Source: CAWELS01 sp964468205 | Lineage (GTDB): Bacteria > Acidobacteriota > Terriglobia > Bryobacterales > Bryobacteraceae | Reading direction: 5' to 3' | Assembly (NCBI GenBank): GCA_964468205.1 | Contig: CAYXVG010000017.1 | Location: forward strand, 56,021 to 120,020 | DNA length: 64,000 nucleotides | Shown here: in pieces, positions 15,815 through 23,772 of the stretch | Layout of the letters: each line of letters begins with the position of its first letter | Position numbering within the stretch: the first letter of the stretch is position 1 | Position numbers and translations under genes: made by a program | The notes under the pieces: model-generated | Databases searched by the model: none | Told to the model about the DNA's origin: nothing | Seen by the model: the letters and a program-made list of their open reading frames with translations, nothing else

Positions 15815-18700
15815 ATGAGGTTATTTGTTCTTTCCCTACTGCTCGCAGGCACGCTTGCGGCCGAGACGGAATTCATTACCGGACAGGGAGCGCGCCTGCT
15901 TATCGGTCAGGAAACCTTCACGGCTCAGGAACCCGGTGCGTCGGAGAATCTGCTGGGTGCGGTGGGCGGCGTTGCGTATGCAAACGACCGGCTATTCGTC
16001 GCTGATTCGAACCGCCTGGGCGCCTCTCCGAATAACGACCGAGTCCTGGGCTACTATGGAATCTCCCAAAAGTGGCCGGGACCTCTCGATGAGATTCAGC
16101 AGACCAAGCGCTGCAACGTATGTGTTGGCAGTCCTGACGTTGTGCTTGGCCAGAACGACTTCAGCGGCCCGCCGGAACTCGAGGAGGGCGATCCCGCTCC
16201 GACGCCGCGGGCGGACAATCTGCGGCTGGCCCTCGGTGTTGCCTCCGACGGCGTCCGCCTCGCGATTGCCGACGCCGACCACAATCGCGTCCTGATTTGG
16301 AACTCCATTCCGGCTGTCAACGGGCAACCGGCTGATATCGTACTTGGCCAGAAAGGCTTCGAGACCAGCGAATCGAACGGCTTTAATCCCCGGGCCGACA
16401 GCCTGAAAGGGCCGCAAGGCGTCTGGCTGATGCAAGACGGCAGCGTTTGGGTCGCGGACACCGGCAACAATCGGGTCTTGAAGTGGAACAACCCCACCCA
16501 AAACGGACAAGACGCCGACCTCGTCTTGGGAGCTGCTGATTTCACTACCTTTGTCCAGCCGGACTTGACCCAACAAGACCCGAAGGCGGACGCTCGGTCG
16601 CTGCTGACTCCGGTTTCGGTCACGAGTGACGGGCAGCGCCTGTTTGTCGCCGACCTCGGCCATAACCGGGTGCTCATCTGGCAGTCGATTCCCACCCAAA
16701 ACGAGCAGCCCGCCGATTTGGCCCTGGGCCAACCTGACCTCGAGGAGCGGCGCGCGAACAATTCTTCGATGGTCTGTGAGGCGGTATTGGACAATGATGG
16801 CGAACCGGTTCTGGATCTCAACGGAGATCCCATTTTTCCCGCGAGATGCTCCGCGACCCTCAGTTTCCCTCGGTTCGCGATCTCCGACGGCGAGTGGTTC
16901 TTTGTCGCCGACGGCGGTAACGATCGCATTCTCGTATACAACCAGGTTCCCGCTGAGAACGGTGCACCCGCTGACGCAGTTCTCGGGCAGATCAATGAAT
17001 TCGTCAACAACACCTCTGACAGCGCCTTCCCGGACGACATCGCTTCGGCCGGTGTGATGCGCACCCCTACGTCCCTCGCTTGGGACGGTCTGAATCTCTA
17101 CGCCGCGGACCCGTTCAACCGTCGCGTACTCGTCTTCACCCTTTCCGAGCGGCGGGTAGCGAACACGGGCGTCCGTAACGCCGCCAGCTTTGAGGTGTTC
17201 GCCGCGGGCCGTATCGATCTTGGCGGAGAGCCGCAGGCCGAGGGCGTCGAGAACGAAGAGGTGACCGTCGTGATTCGGCCGGACTTGGCCGGCGATCCTG
17301 ACGAGGGAGAAGAGGATCTCTCCCGCCGTTACTCCTACAAGGTTCAGGAAGGGGACAGCCTGAACACGATCATCGTGGAATTAGCTCTGCTTATTAATGA
17401 ATCAAACGACGGCGGAGGCGACCCCGAGGTCTTCGTGACCCCGAATGTCGGCTTCTCCAGCCTGATCCTCACCTCGAAGCTCGCCGGAGAAGCCGGGAAT
17501 GAGATTGACTACAATGCCGAGGTTTCCCAAGGCTCCCGGATTACCGTCTCCAGGCTTGGCGCGACTCTCCAGGGCGGGGAAGAAGCCACGAAGATCGCTC
17601 CTTATACAATCGTTTCGATCGTCGGGGAAAACCTCGCGGATGAGCCGGTGTCGGCGGACCAGTCACAGGAGACGCTTCCAACGGAGCTAGGCGGCGTTCA
17701 GGTCTATATCGACGGTATCCGTGCTCCGCTGCTCTATGTGTCGCCGACTCAGATCAACGCTCAGATGCCCGTCGAAGTCTTCGATGCGCAGAGTGTGAGC
17801 GCATACGTGCGCACCGAGCACAGCGATGCGGTGGTGGCCGCGAGCAACGCCGTGCCGGTTCCGGTCGTGCCCTTCAATCCCGGTGTGTTCGCGCTCGACG
17901 GGCTGGATCCACGTCCGGCGGTAGCCCTTCACTCGAGCAGCAGCGCCACCGGTATCGTGTCGGTCGATGGCTCGGCCTCGGCAAACGATACGGCCACCGT
18001 CACTATCAATGGACGGGACTACACCTATACGGTGACTACGGAGGACGCGAGCGCCGGCGTGTGCTTCGACCAGGACGGCAACCCCATAGAAGATGAGGAT
18101 GCTACCTGTTTCGCCAAGCAGGAAGAGCAGCGCCGGCGGGTGATGTTCGGATTAATCGAATTGATCAACACTGACCCCGAAGTCCGGGCTATTGCATCCG
18201 ACCAGTTCACTCGTATTCGTTTGTTTGCCAAAGTGGAAGGCCCGGAAGGATCAGGAATTCCCTATGGCGCCTCGACTAACGACGGAGCGTCAATCATCCT
18301 CACGGCAACGACCACGGAACTCTGCTGCGCCAACGAGGCGGGGGCCCCACTGACTGAGGACAACCCGGCCCTGGCTGGGGAGATCATCACCATTTGGGGA
18401 ACCGGGCTGGGCTTGGTTGAACCGGAAGAGGCGCGCGGAGCACAAGTGACCGGCCAAAAGTACCGGGGGCCCGCTGCGAACACCCCGGTGGAATTTGTCT
18501 CGTCCACCATTGGCGGCAGGACGGCCAACGTGCTTTCCTGCGCGCTCGAGGTGGGCACTTTCGGGCTGTACCGTTGCGATCTCCAACTGAATCAGGGTCT
18601 GGTTACCGATGCGCGCACTTCCCTGACCATCGCACAGGGCTTCCAGGTGAGCAACATTGTGACAATTCCTGTGTTTAACCCAAACCCGCCCGAACTATAG
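15815..18700 (+). CDS. Secreted beta-propeller protein with Solibacter C-terminal-like modules
   Basis: A 961-residue exported protein with signal MRLFVLSLLLAGTLAAE, starting at the ATG at 15815. An earlier in-frame start at 15665 would add an implausible basic leader. Residues of about 50-450 hold NHL/propeller-like repeats ending in a shared motif (ADIVLGQKGF, ADLVLGAADF, ADLALGQPDL, ADAVLGQINE), each with a D-NNRVL type turn. The second half resembles TIGR03437 (NTGVRNAASF; APYTIVSIVGENLA; YVSPTQINAQMPVEV; GEIITIWGTGLGLVEPEE). Two further inserted modules contain ITVSRLGATLQGG and TVTINGRDYTYTVTTED. The latter recalls repeat domains of adhesins and phage-tail-like proteins. Likely a cell-surface or extracellular protein; ligand unknown. 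Confidence 0.85.
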   Translation: MRLFVLSLLLAGTLAAETEFITGQGARLLIGQETFTAQEPGASENLLGAVGGVAYANDRLFVADSNRLGASPNNDRVLGYYGISQKWPGPLDEIQQTKRCNVCVGSPDVVLGQNDFSGPPELEEGDPAPTPRADNLRLALGVASDGVRLAIADADHNRVLIWNSIPAVNGQPADIVLGQKGFETSESNGFNPRADSLKGPQGVWLMQDGSVWVADTGNNRVLKWNNPTQNGQDADLVLGAADFTTFVQPDLTQQDPKADARSLLTPVSVTSDGQRLFVADLGHNRVLIWQSIPTQNEQPADLALGQPDLEERRANNSSMVCEAVLDNDGEPVLDLNGDPIFPARCSATLSFPRFAISDGEWFFVADGGNDRILVYNQVPAENGAPADAVLGQINEFVNNTSDSAFPDDIASAGVMRTPTSLAWDGLNLYAADPFNRRVLVFTLSERRVANTGVRNAASFEVFAAGRIDLGGEPQAEGVENEEVTVVIRPDLAGDPDEGEEDLSRRYSYKVQEGDSLNTIIVELALLINESNDGGGDPEVFVTPNVGFSSLILTSKLAGEAGNEIDYNAEVSQGSRITVSRLGATLQGGEEATKIAPYTIVSIVGENLADEPVSADQSQETLPTELGGVQVYIDGIRAPLLYVSPTQINAQMPVEVFDAQSVSAYVRTEHSDAVVAASNAVPVPVVPFNPGVFALDGLDPRPAVALHSSSSATGIVSVDGSASANDTATVTINGRDYTYTVTTEDASAGVCFDQDGNPIEDEDATCFAKQEEQRRRVMFGLIELINTDPEVRAIASDQFTRIRLFAKVEGPEGSGIPYGASTNDGASIILTATTTELCCANEAGAPLTEDNPALAGEIITIWGTGLGLVEPEEARGAQVTGQKYRGPAANTPVEFVSSTIGGRTANVLSCALEVGTFGLYRCDLQLNQGLVTDARTSLTIAQGFQVSNIVTIPVFNPNPPEL

Positions 18701-18713
18701 CCCCCTGGCCGGT

Positions 18714-18977
18714 ATGCGACGACAGGCTGATTTCTTTGGTGAGCAGGAACTCCTGCTCGTCTATATCGCTAAGAAGCTGAACGAGGCGCTTGCGCTCGAG
18801 GATCGCCTGACGGAACACGGGTTGGATTATTATGTGGAGCCGGACACATACAGCGGCGGAATAATATTCCGGCGCGCCCGGGTAGGCGCTTTCTTCTACG
18901 TTCGCCCGGAGGATGAGGCGCGGGTTCGCCATGTGATGACGAGTAATGGCTACACTCCGTACGAACCGCTCGAATAA
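18714..18977 (+). CDS. DUF2007-like small protein
   Basis: An 87-residue soluble protein starting at the ATG at 18714, 13 bp after the propeller gene. It has the compact pattern of the DUF2007 fold, a small ferredoxin-like domain linked to signal-transducing proteins: LLVYIAKKLNEALALEDRLTEHGLDYYVEP, here split by turns, and a C-terminal YVRPEDEARVRHVM. No signal peptide. It is downstream of a secreted protein, but co-function is not shown by the sequence. Confidence 0.65.
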   Translation: MRRQADFFGEQELLLVYIAKKLNEALALEDRLTEHGLDYYVEPDTYSGGIIFRRARVGAFFYVRPEDEARVRHVMTSNGYTPYEPLE

Positions 18978-19070
18978 CTGCCGGGCCGTAGATCAGGAGC
19001 GGCTTCGACCACCAGCGGACACTCTATCCCGCAATTCGCTGGCGCTACGTCTGACTTTTTGGGCCAACGA

Positions 19071-20033
19071 CTAGTACGGGCCTGGGGGAGCCATCATCAG
19101 CTCGGACGGGCCGATCAGGAGAGAGAACGAGAACAGGCGGCTCAGGAAGCCGTCCGCGTCGTTGACTCGAACCCAGCTTATAAGCGCCCGCTCACCCGGT
19201 TCGGAAAAGAAGCCGATGCCGCCTCTTTCGTGCCGCGGATCCTTCCAGCTATCTACCACTTGTCCGTTGACGCTGGTACTGAAGACGTCATTCTTCACCA
19301 GCACCCGCACCTTATAAGGAGTATTCGATTCCAAGGGAATGGGGAGGGGCAACTCGACCAAATCCACCTTTTCGCCGTCGACAACCACGTAGCGAATGAT
19401 CTCGGGCCGGGGTGGGCCTCCCGGTCCTGGCACGGCGATCTTTGTCGCGTAGTAGTTCTCGAGATCCGCGGCGCGGAAGGCCCAACCAATCGCTTTAGTT
19501 TCAATTTCGCCCTGGAATACCATCTGGTAGTTCGACATGGAGAGGGTAGGCTTCCACAGGCGCAGGCGACCCAGTTCGACTTTGCCAGCGTGACGAACCC
19601 ATCCAGTGGAAGCGTTGCCGACTGTGCCCATCCAGTCTTCTAAGCCGGTCCGGAAATCCTCGGTGTAATCCACGGTAGGGGCGCCGGGGAGCAACTGCTT
19701 CAACTGCTGGACAATTCGGAGAGGTTTCGCCTTGGGCCGGGGCGCCGGGGAGGGGCTGTTGCTGGGTGGCACGATGAGTACGACAAAAATGAGAAACACC
19801 ACGAGCAGAATGCCCGCCGCCGGGCCAACGCCCGACGCCGAGGCTTTCCGCCGTTCATCGCCGAGTCCCGCTGTGATCAGCCACGGCTCTTCGAGTTCAT
19901 CGTAGTCCTGTGCATCTCTAACTGCACGGGCCGACAACCGTTGAGCTGCTTTCTTGTGCCGGCCACAGCAGAACTTTCGATCCCAAATACGACGGAAGGA
20001 ACCGATTTCTTTCCCGCAGACCTGACAGTGCAT
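19071..20033 (-). CDS. Membrane-anchored zinc-finger protein with LamG-like domain
   Basis: From the ATG at 20033 (MHCQVCGKEIG) the 320-residue protein has an N-terminal treble-clef-like zinc motif (CQVCG, then CCGRH). A single hydrophobic helix lies near residues 72-92, followed by a Pro/Ser-rich linker. The extracytoplasmic part resembles 3-keto-disaccharide hydrolase/LamG-like beta-sandwiches: YTEDFRTGLEDWMG, MVFQGEIETKAIGWAFRAAD, VRVLVKNDVFSTSVNGQVVD, GGIGFFSEPGERALISWVRV. The zinc module faces the cytoplasm and the sandwich the periplasm. Such proteins are common in Acidobacteriota; function unknown. An upstream TTG at 20039 adds only two residues. Confidence 0.75.
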   Translation of the reverse strand: MHCQVCGKEIGSFRRIWDRKFCCGRHKKAAQRLSARAVRDAQDYDELEEPWLITAGLGDERRKASASGVGPAAGILLVVFLIFVVLIVPPSNSPSPAPRPKAKPLRIVQQLKQLLPGAPTVDYTEDFRTGLEDWMGTVGNASTGWVRHAGKVELGRLRLWKPTLSMSNYQMVFQGEIETKAIGWAFRAADLENYYATKIAVPGPGGPPRPEIIRYVVVDGEKVDLVELPLPIPLESNTPYKVRVLVKNDVFSTSVNGQVVDSWKDPRHERGGIGFFSEPGERALISWVRVNDADGFLSRLFSFSLLIGPSELMMAPPGPY

Positions 20034-20139
20034 GCTCAATTACAACTTCTCTACCTGCTTTCCTATTCTAAAGCGACAACGCGGAGATTCCTATGGGTTA
20101 GGTGCTAAGAGTATAGAAACTAGGGGCTTGAGCGGAGGT

Positions 20140-20153
20140 AGTACTATAGTACT
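20140..20153. promoter_or_regulatory. Perfect 14-bp palindrome between divergent genes
   Basis: AGTACTATAGTACT (20140-20153) reads the same on both strands. It lies in the 177-bp gap between the zinc-finger membrane gene (start 20033, minus) and the Smr gene (start 20211, plus). This is the layout expected of an operator, but no regulator or matching second site is visible. Confidence 0.4.
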
Positions 20154-20210
20154 CAGGGCAATAATCCGGCTTCGGGGTTTGGACCGGGTTGTGGATCCGG
20201 GGAGAGTGCA

Positions 20211-20480
20211 GTGGACGAAGAACCCATTAGGATTCCAATCACAGACGTGTTCGACCTGCATAGCGTACCGCCCGCCGAAGTGAAGCCCGTTGTCGAGGCC
20301 TACCTTGAGGCGGCGCACGCCAAAGGCTTGAGGGCGTTGCGGATCATACACGGGCGTGGAATAGGGGCGCAGCGCGAAATCGTGCGTTCGGTGCTCCGCC
20401 GGACCCGATTTGTCGAGGCGTTCGGTGATGCACCCGCCGAAGCCGGAGGGTGGGGTGCGACCGTGGTCACTCTGCGCTAG
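20211..20480 (+). CDS. Small Smr-domain protein
   Basis: An 89-residue stand-alone Smr domain, the nuclease-type fold first seen at the C terminus of MutS2. The key motifs are present: VFDLHSVPP, the LRIIHGRGIGAQREIV block (equivalent to the HGxG loop) and the C-terminal GGWGATVV. The GTG start at 20211 sits behind a GGGGAGAG ribosome-binding site. Stand-alone Smr domains can nick branched DNA or cleave RNA; the substrate here is not known. Confidence 0.9.
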   Translation: MDEEPIRIPITDVFDLHSVPPAEVKPVVEAYLEAAHAKGLRALRIIHGRGIGAQREIVRSVLRRTRFVEAFGDAPAEAGGWGATVVTLR

Positions 20481-20519
20481 CCATTAAGCCGTGCAGCAAA
20501 GGAGCAAGGGAATATCTTC

Positions 20520-21116
20520 ATGTCGCTTCCAGCAAGAGAGTATGACCGCAGTATCAACTCAGAGGTGGAGAGGCTGCTGCACCAAAACGAGGTAGTCGTG
20601 ATGGATGCGCGCGGACTGGCGGCAGGCCTCACCGGCGAGCAGTTCAACTGGGTTCCGGAAACGGGCGGGTGGTCAGCGGGACAATGCCTTGAACACCTGA
20701 ACATCACCCACGGGAAGTGGCTTCCGCTTTTCGAGGAGGCGATCCGCCAAGGCCGTGAAAAAGGGATGTTCAGCGATGGCCCCTTCATCTACGGATTCCT
20801 CTCGCGAATGTTTCTGCGGATTCTCGAGCCGCCGGTGAGACGGATGAAAGCTCCGGCGCCTGCAGGCTTCCATCCAGAGGGCGAATTGGACCCTACCCGG
20901 GTTGTGAAGGAATTCGAAGGCTGCCACGCGCGCCAGAAGGACGCCCTGATGGCCGCGAACGGACTCAACCTGGAGAAAATTCGGGTTCCCTCGGCTTTTA
21001 GCAAGCGGCTCAGCTATAGCCTCGGAATGGGCTTCTGGATTAACCTCGCTCACGACCGGAGGCACATCTGGCAAGCGCGTCAGGTCTGCTTGAGCCCAGG
21101 ATTTCCGAAGAAGTAA
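20520..21116 (+). CDS. DinB-like four-helix protein
   Basis: A 198-residue soluble protein of the DinB/YfiT superfamily, which is a four-helix bundle with a His3 metal site. Visible features are QFNWVPETGGWSAGQCLEHLNITHGKW, here interrupted by loops and giving two of the metal His, and the late NLAHDRRHIWQA (third His). The start is the ATG at 20520. Members range from stress-induced to thiol-S-transferase-like enzymes (bacillithiol or mycothiol types). The sequence alone does not fix the reaction. It follows Smr by 39 bp on the same strand. Confidence 0.85.
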   Translation: MSLPAREYDRSINSEVERLLHQNEVVVMDARGLAAGLTGEQFNWVPETGGWSAGQCLEHLNITHGKWLPLFEEAIRQGREKGMFSDGPFIYGFLSRMFLRILEPPVRRMKAPAPAGFHPEGELDPTRVVKEFEGCHARQKDALMAANGLNLEKIRVPSAFSKRLSYSLGMGFWINLAHDRRHIWQARQVCLSPGFPKK

Positions 21117-21140
21117 GGCTCCGAAGGCGGCTCCGCCCGC

Positions 21141-21159
21141 CGCGGCTCAATCAGCCGCG
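21141..21159. terminator. Hairpin at convergent gene ends
   Basis: CGCGGCT (21141-21147) and AGCCGCG (21153-21159) form a perfect 7-bp stem with loop CAATC. The stem covers the stop codon of the minus-strand DUF362 gene (21153-21151) and lies 25 bp after the DinB-like stop. It could end both transcripts, though there is no T-tract. Its core (GCCGCGGCTC) also occurs in the hairpin at 11381-11406. Confidence 0.4.
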
Positions 21160-22305
21160 AAACGGGCAGTTGACACTACTGATCCGCTCGCCAATCACCT
21201 CGATACGGGAGAGGTCGCGGGAGCCGATCCCGGTCTCTTCGCCAAGCTGCAGTGTGCTGTCGCAGGTCTCGAACGGGGCGGTTCCGCGCTCGGCCATCGG
21301 GTCAAACCCCATCACCGCCGCTCCTACTGCATCGGTGCAGACCGGATTGAGGCCGGCGATGAGAACGCCGGGGTGGATTACGCTGGCGATGGTCTTGCGC
21401 CGCCGCGGAATCCACGGGCCCTCCGCTTCGGTCATGGTTGCAATGCCGTCAATGACGGAGAGATGGATGGGCCGGGCCGCCACCAGGTCGGTTACGATCC
21501 GCGGCACGCGGTAGCCTCCATCACTGGACTCGCCGGGACGAAGCTCGCCTGGGGCGCTACGAGACGGCTGCCTGTTCCCCGAGTGGAACATCGAGCGCCC
21601 GCCGTTTGGCACGAGCGCCGGCTCGTCGACACCCGCTCCACCACCGTAAATAGTCGGCGGGGCGATACCAAACAGGTTCTTCATCGCGAGCGTAATGCCG
21701 GCGGTGGCGTGCTCCTTCAGCTTGGCGATCGAGACGAATACGTCACATTCCTCATAGGCGTGATTGAACTCGAACGCTGGATAGATGTACCCGCCGCCAG
21801 CCACCTTCATGCGGTGATACCGTTTGCCATAGCCAAGAAAGCCGGTGTTCTCCAACTCAACGTTCGGAGCTGCGCCCAACAAGTCGTTCGGCTCCCAGCC
21901 GGCCACCAGCATGTACTCTTCCAGGGGTTCGACCCCGTAGGAGAAACTCTCGAGCACTCGAATCCGCCGCGCGCCTGCCGCCCCGAGCAGATGGACGACG
22001 GCCCCGGTCACGTCCGGGTGGGTCCAATAGCTGTCCTCGGCGGGGAAGTGAGAAAGACGCGTGGTGGCGCTGCCGGTCATGTTGATTTTCACCGATACGG
22101 TCTTGCCGCTGACAAGCTTCCCGAGTCCGCCTAGTTGATCGAACATCTTCCGCATGGTGGGTAATACTGGCGAACCGTAGGAACCGCACCGGGCGAGGGC
22201 AACCGGCGCCACGGGCGCGGCGGCTAGTGGTCTTGCCATTGCGAGCCCAGCCGCCGAAGCGATCCATTGACGCCGCGTCAGAGCAAAGCGATTACATGCA
22301 CTCAT
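21151..22305 (-). CDS. DUF362 domain protein with Tat-like signal
   Basis: The ATG at 22305 shares its A with the stop codon of the preceding minus-strand gene (TGATG), which decides the start. An upstream in-frame extension is rejected because it lies inside that gene. The 384-residue protein opens with LTRRQWIASAAGLAMARPLA, a plausible twin-arginine signal. The body carries DUF362 features: TVSVKINMTG, SYWTHPDVTGAVVHLLGAAG, VSIAKLKEHATAGITLAMKN, LSVIDGIATM, LIAGLNPVCTDAVGAAVMGFDP. Some members bind Fe-S clusters, but no ferredoxin motif is obvious here. Function unknown. Confidence 0.82.
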   Translation of the reverse strand: MSACNRFALTRRQWIASAAGLAMARPLAAAPVAPVALARCGSYGSPVLPTMRKMFDQLGGLGKLVSGKTVSVKINMTGSATTRLSHFPAEDSYWTHPDVTGAVVHLLGAAGARRIRVLESFSYGVEPLEEYMLVAGWEPNDLLGAAPNVELENTGFLGYGKRYHRMKVAGGGYIYPAFEFNHAYEECDVFVSIAKLKEHATAGITLAMKNLFGIAPPTIYGGGAGVDEPALVPNGGRSMFHSGNRQPSRSAPGELRPGESSDGGYRVPRIVTDLVAARPIHLSVIDGIATMTEAEGPWIPRRRKTIASVIHPGVLIAGLNPVCTDAVGAAVMGFDPMAERGTAPFETCDSTLQLGEETGIGSRDLSRIEVIGERISSVNCPFRG

Positions 22306-23513
22306 CAGGTATTCTCCACCTCCACGGCCGCGTAGACGGCGAAGTGCGGCATCGGAATCTCGACGCCGAGTCTGGTTTTTACCGGCGTAACCGTCTTCTC
22401 GCTCTCCAGAGTGAAGACCTTCGCATTCTTGTAAGTCTCGTTGAATCCGATCGTGATGTCTTGGTAGCGGTCCCGGCTCCGGCCGTATTCGATGAGGTGA
22501 ACCACCCCGCGGCTGCCATCCGGAGAAGCAACGTAATGACTGTTCATCATTCCGCCATTCCAAATACGCACCACATCTTCACGGTGGCTCAGCAGAAGAT
22601 GAATCTCGGCGACGAGAATGTACGGGTCATACCACTCCTCCAGCGGAGCCGCGATTCGTCCCTTGCCGTGGCGGAAGATTTGGTAGCCGCGCTGTTCTTC
22701 AGGTTCTCCGGACAGGCCGTCGGGCAACACCGGCAGTATCAGCAGCCCGCCGCCGGCAGCAAAGTCCATAAGCTTCTCTTCCAGCGGTCCCTCCGGAAGG
22801 CTTGGGTCGATATAGACAATTCCCTTTTGCCTGGCGAACGATGTCTCGACGGCAGACTCTTTGCGAACAATGCGGTGGGCCAGGTGCCGGCGCGGCGCGA
22901 GGTTCAGGAACTCGCTGGCGAGGAATTCGCTGTCGCCCTCGAAGTCGGATACGACGGCGAGCGCCGCGTGCGGCCTCCAGGACGACCACTCCCTATGTGC
23001 GGCGGAGAACTCGATGACGCGCATCATCCGCTTCCAGGCGTCGATCGCATCGGTGTTTCCGTTCTCGATGCCGGCTCGCAAGGAATCGTGAAGATCGATG
23101 ACCCAGTGAGCGCCGTAGGCCTCGGCCTCTGCCACGGGCCGGGGAAATACGGGGAAGGGCACCACCTCGCTCTTCTCCGGCGCCCGGTAAGTGAGCCAGA
23201 TCTTCTTGTCCGGTTCGAGGGCTTGGTTCAGGCGGATGACGGCGGCGTTTGAGTCGACCCACGGGGCGCCGGTGGGGCCGGAGTCGGCGCTGTCACCGCT
23301 GCGCTGGCTGGCTTGAACGCCGGGCCAGGCTCCTTCCCGCAACAGCACGCCCTCAGGCGGCTGATCCGGATCGAGTGTCAGGAATTCAATATCTCCGAGA
23401 GAAAATGGGGGTGGTGTCTCCCCGGCGAGACAATTGACGGGCGTGCCTTCGAGAAGACTAAGCCGGGACGGCTCGATCCACTCGGCGGGCCAACGCATCG
23501 GTATGCGGTCCAT
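22305..23513 (-). CDS. Hypothetical protein coupled to the DUF362 gene
   Basis: About 402 residues from the ATG at 23513 (MDRIPMRWPAEWIEP). A GTG at 23537 would add eight residues. No signal peptide is evident. Segments include AYGAHWVIDLHDSLRAGIEN, ALAVVSDFEGDSEFLASEFL, GIVYIDPSLPEGPLEEKLMD and FAAGGGLLILPVLPDGL. The last part looks like a glutamine-amidotransferase-like beta-galactosidase trimerisation fold, and the protein ends in a beta-rich tail. I cannot assign a family with confidence. Translational overlap with the DUF362 gene implies a shared task. Confidence 0.7.
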   Translation of the reverse strand: MDRIPMRWPAEWIEPSRLSLLEGTPVNCLAGETPPPFSLGDIEFLTLDPDQPPEGVLLREGAWPGVQASQRSGDSADSGPTGAPWVDSNAAVIRLNQALEPDKKIWLTYRAPEKSEVVPFPVFPRPVAEAEAYGAHWVIDLHDSLRAGIENGNTDAIDAWKRMMRVIEFSAAHREWSSWRPHAALAVVSDFEGDSEFLASEFLNLAPRRHLAHRIVRKESAVETSFARQKGIVYIDPSLPEGPLEEKLMDFAAGGGLLILPVLPDGLSGEPEEQRGYQIFRHGKGRIAAPLEEWYDPYILVAEIHLLLSHREDVVRIWNGGMMNSHYVASPDGSRGVVHLIEYGRSRDRYQDITIGFNETYKNAKVFTLESEKTVTPVKTRLGVEIPMPHFAVYAAVEVENT

Positions 23514-23772
23514 GCGGCCTCCTACGAGATCCCCCACGGCACTCCGGAATCTGCCAAAATGCCTGACCTGATTATATTACGAATGCGCATCGTCCATAGG
23601 TATCTGCAATTGCACGGGAAGCCCGGGAAACGATACGCTGTTAGTAACAGGCTTGGCGGGAATCGCCCGCCAACCGCGGGGATGGTCACGGACGAGGTGC
23701 ACCGTGACTTGGGCTATTTTTATCCGTCTGCCAAACAGGGGCAGCGGAGAGTCCCGGGAGAACAAGCGAAAC

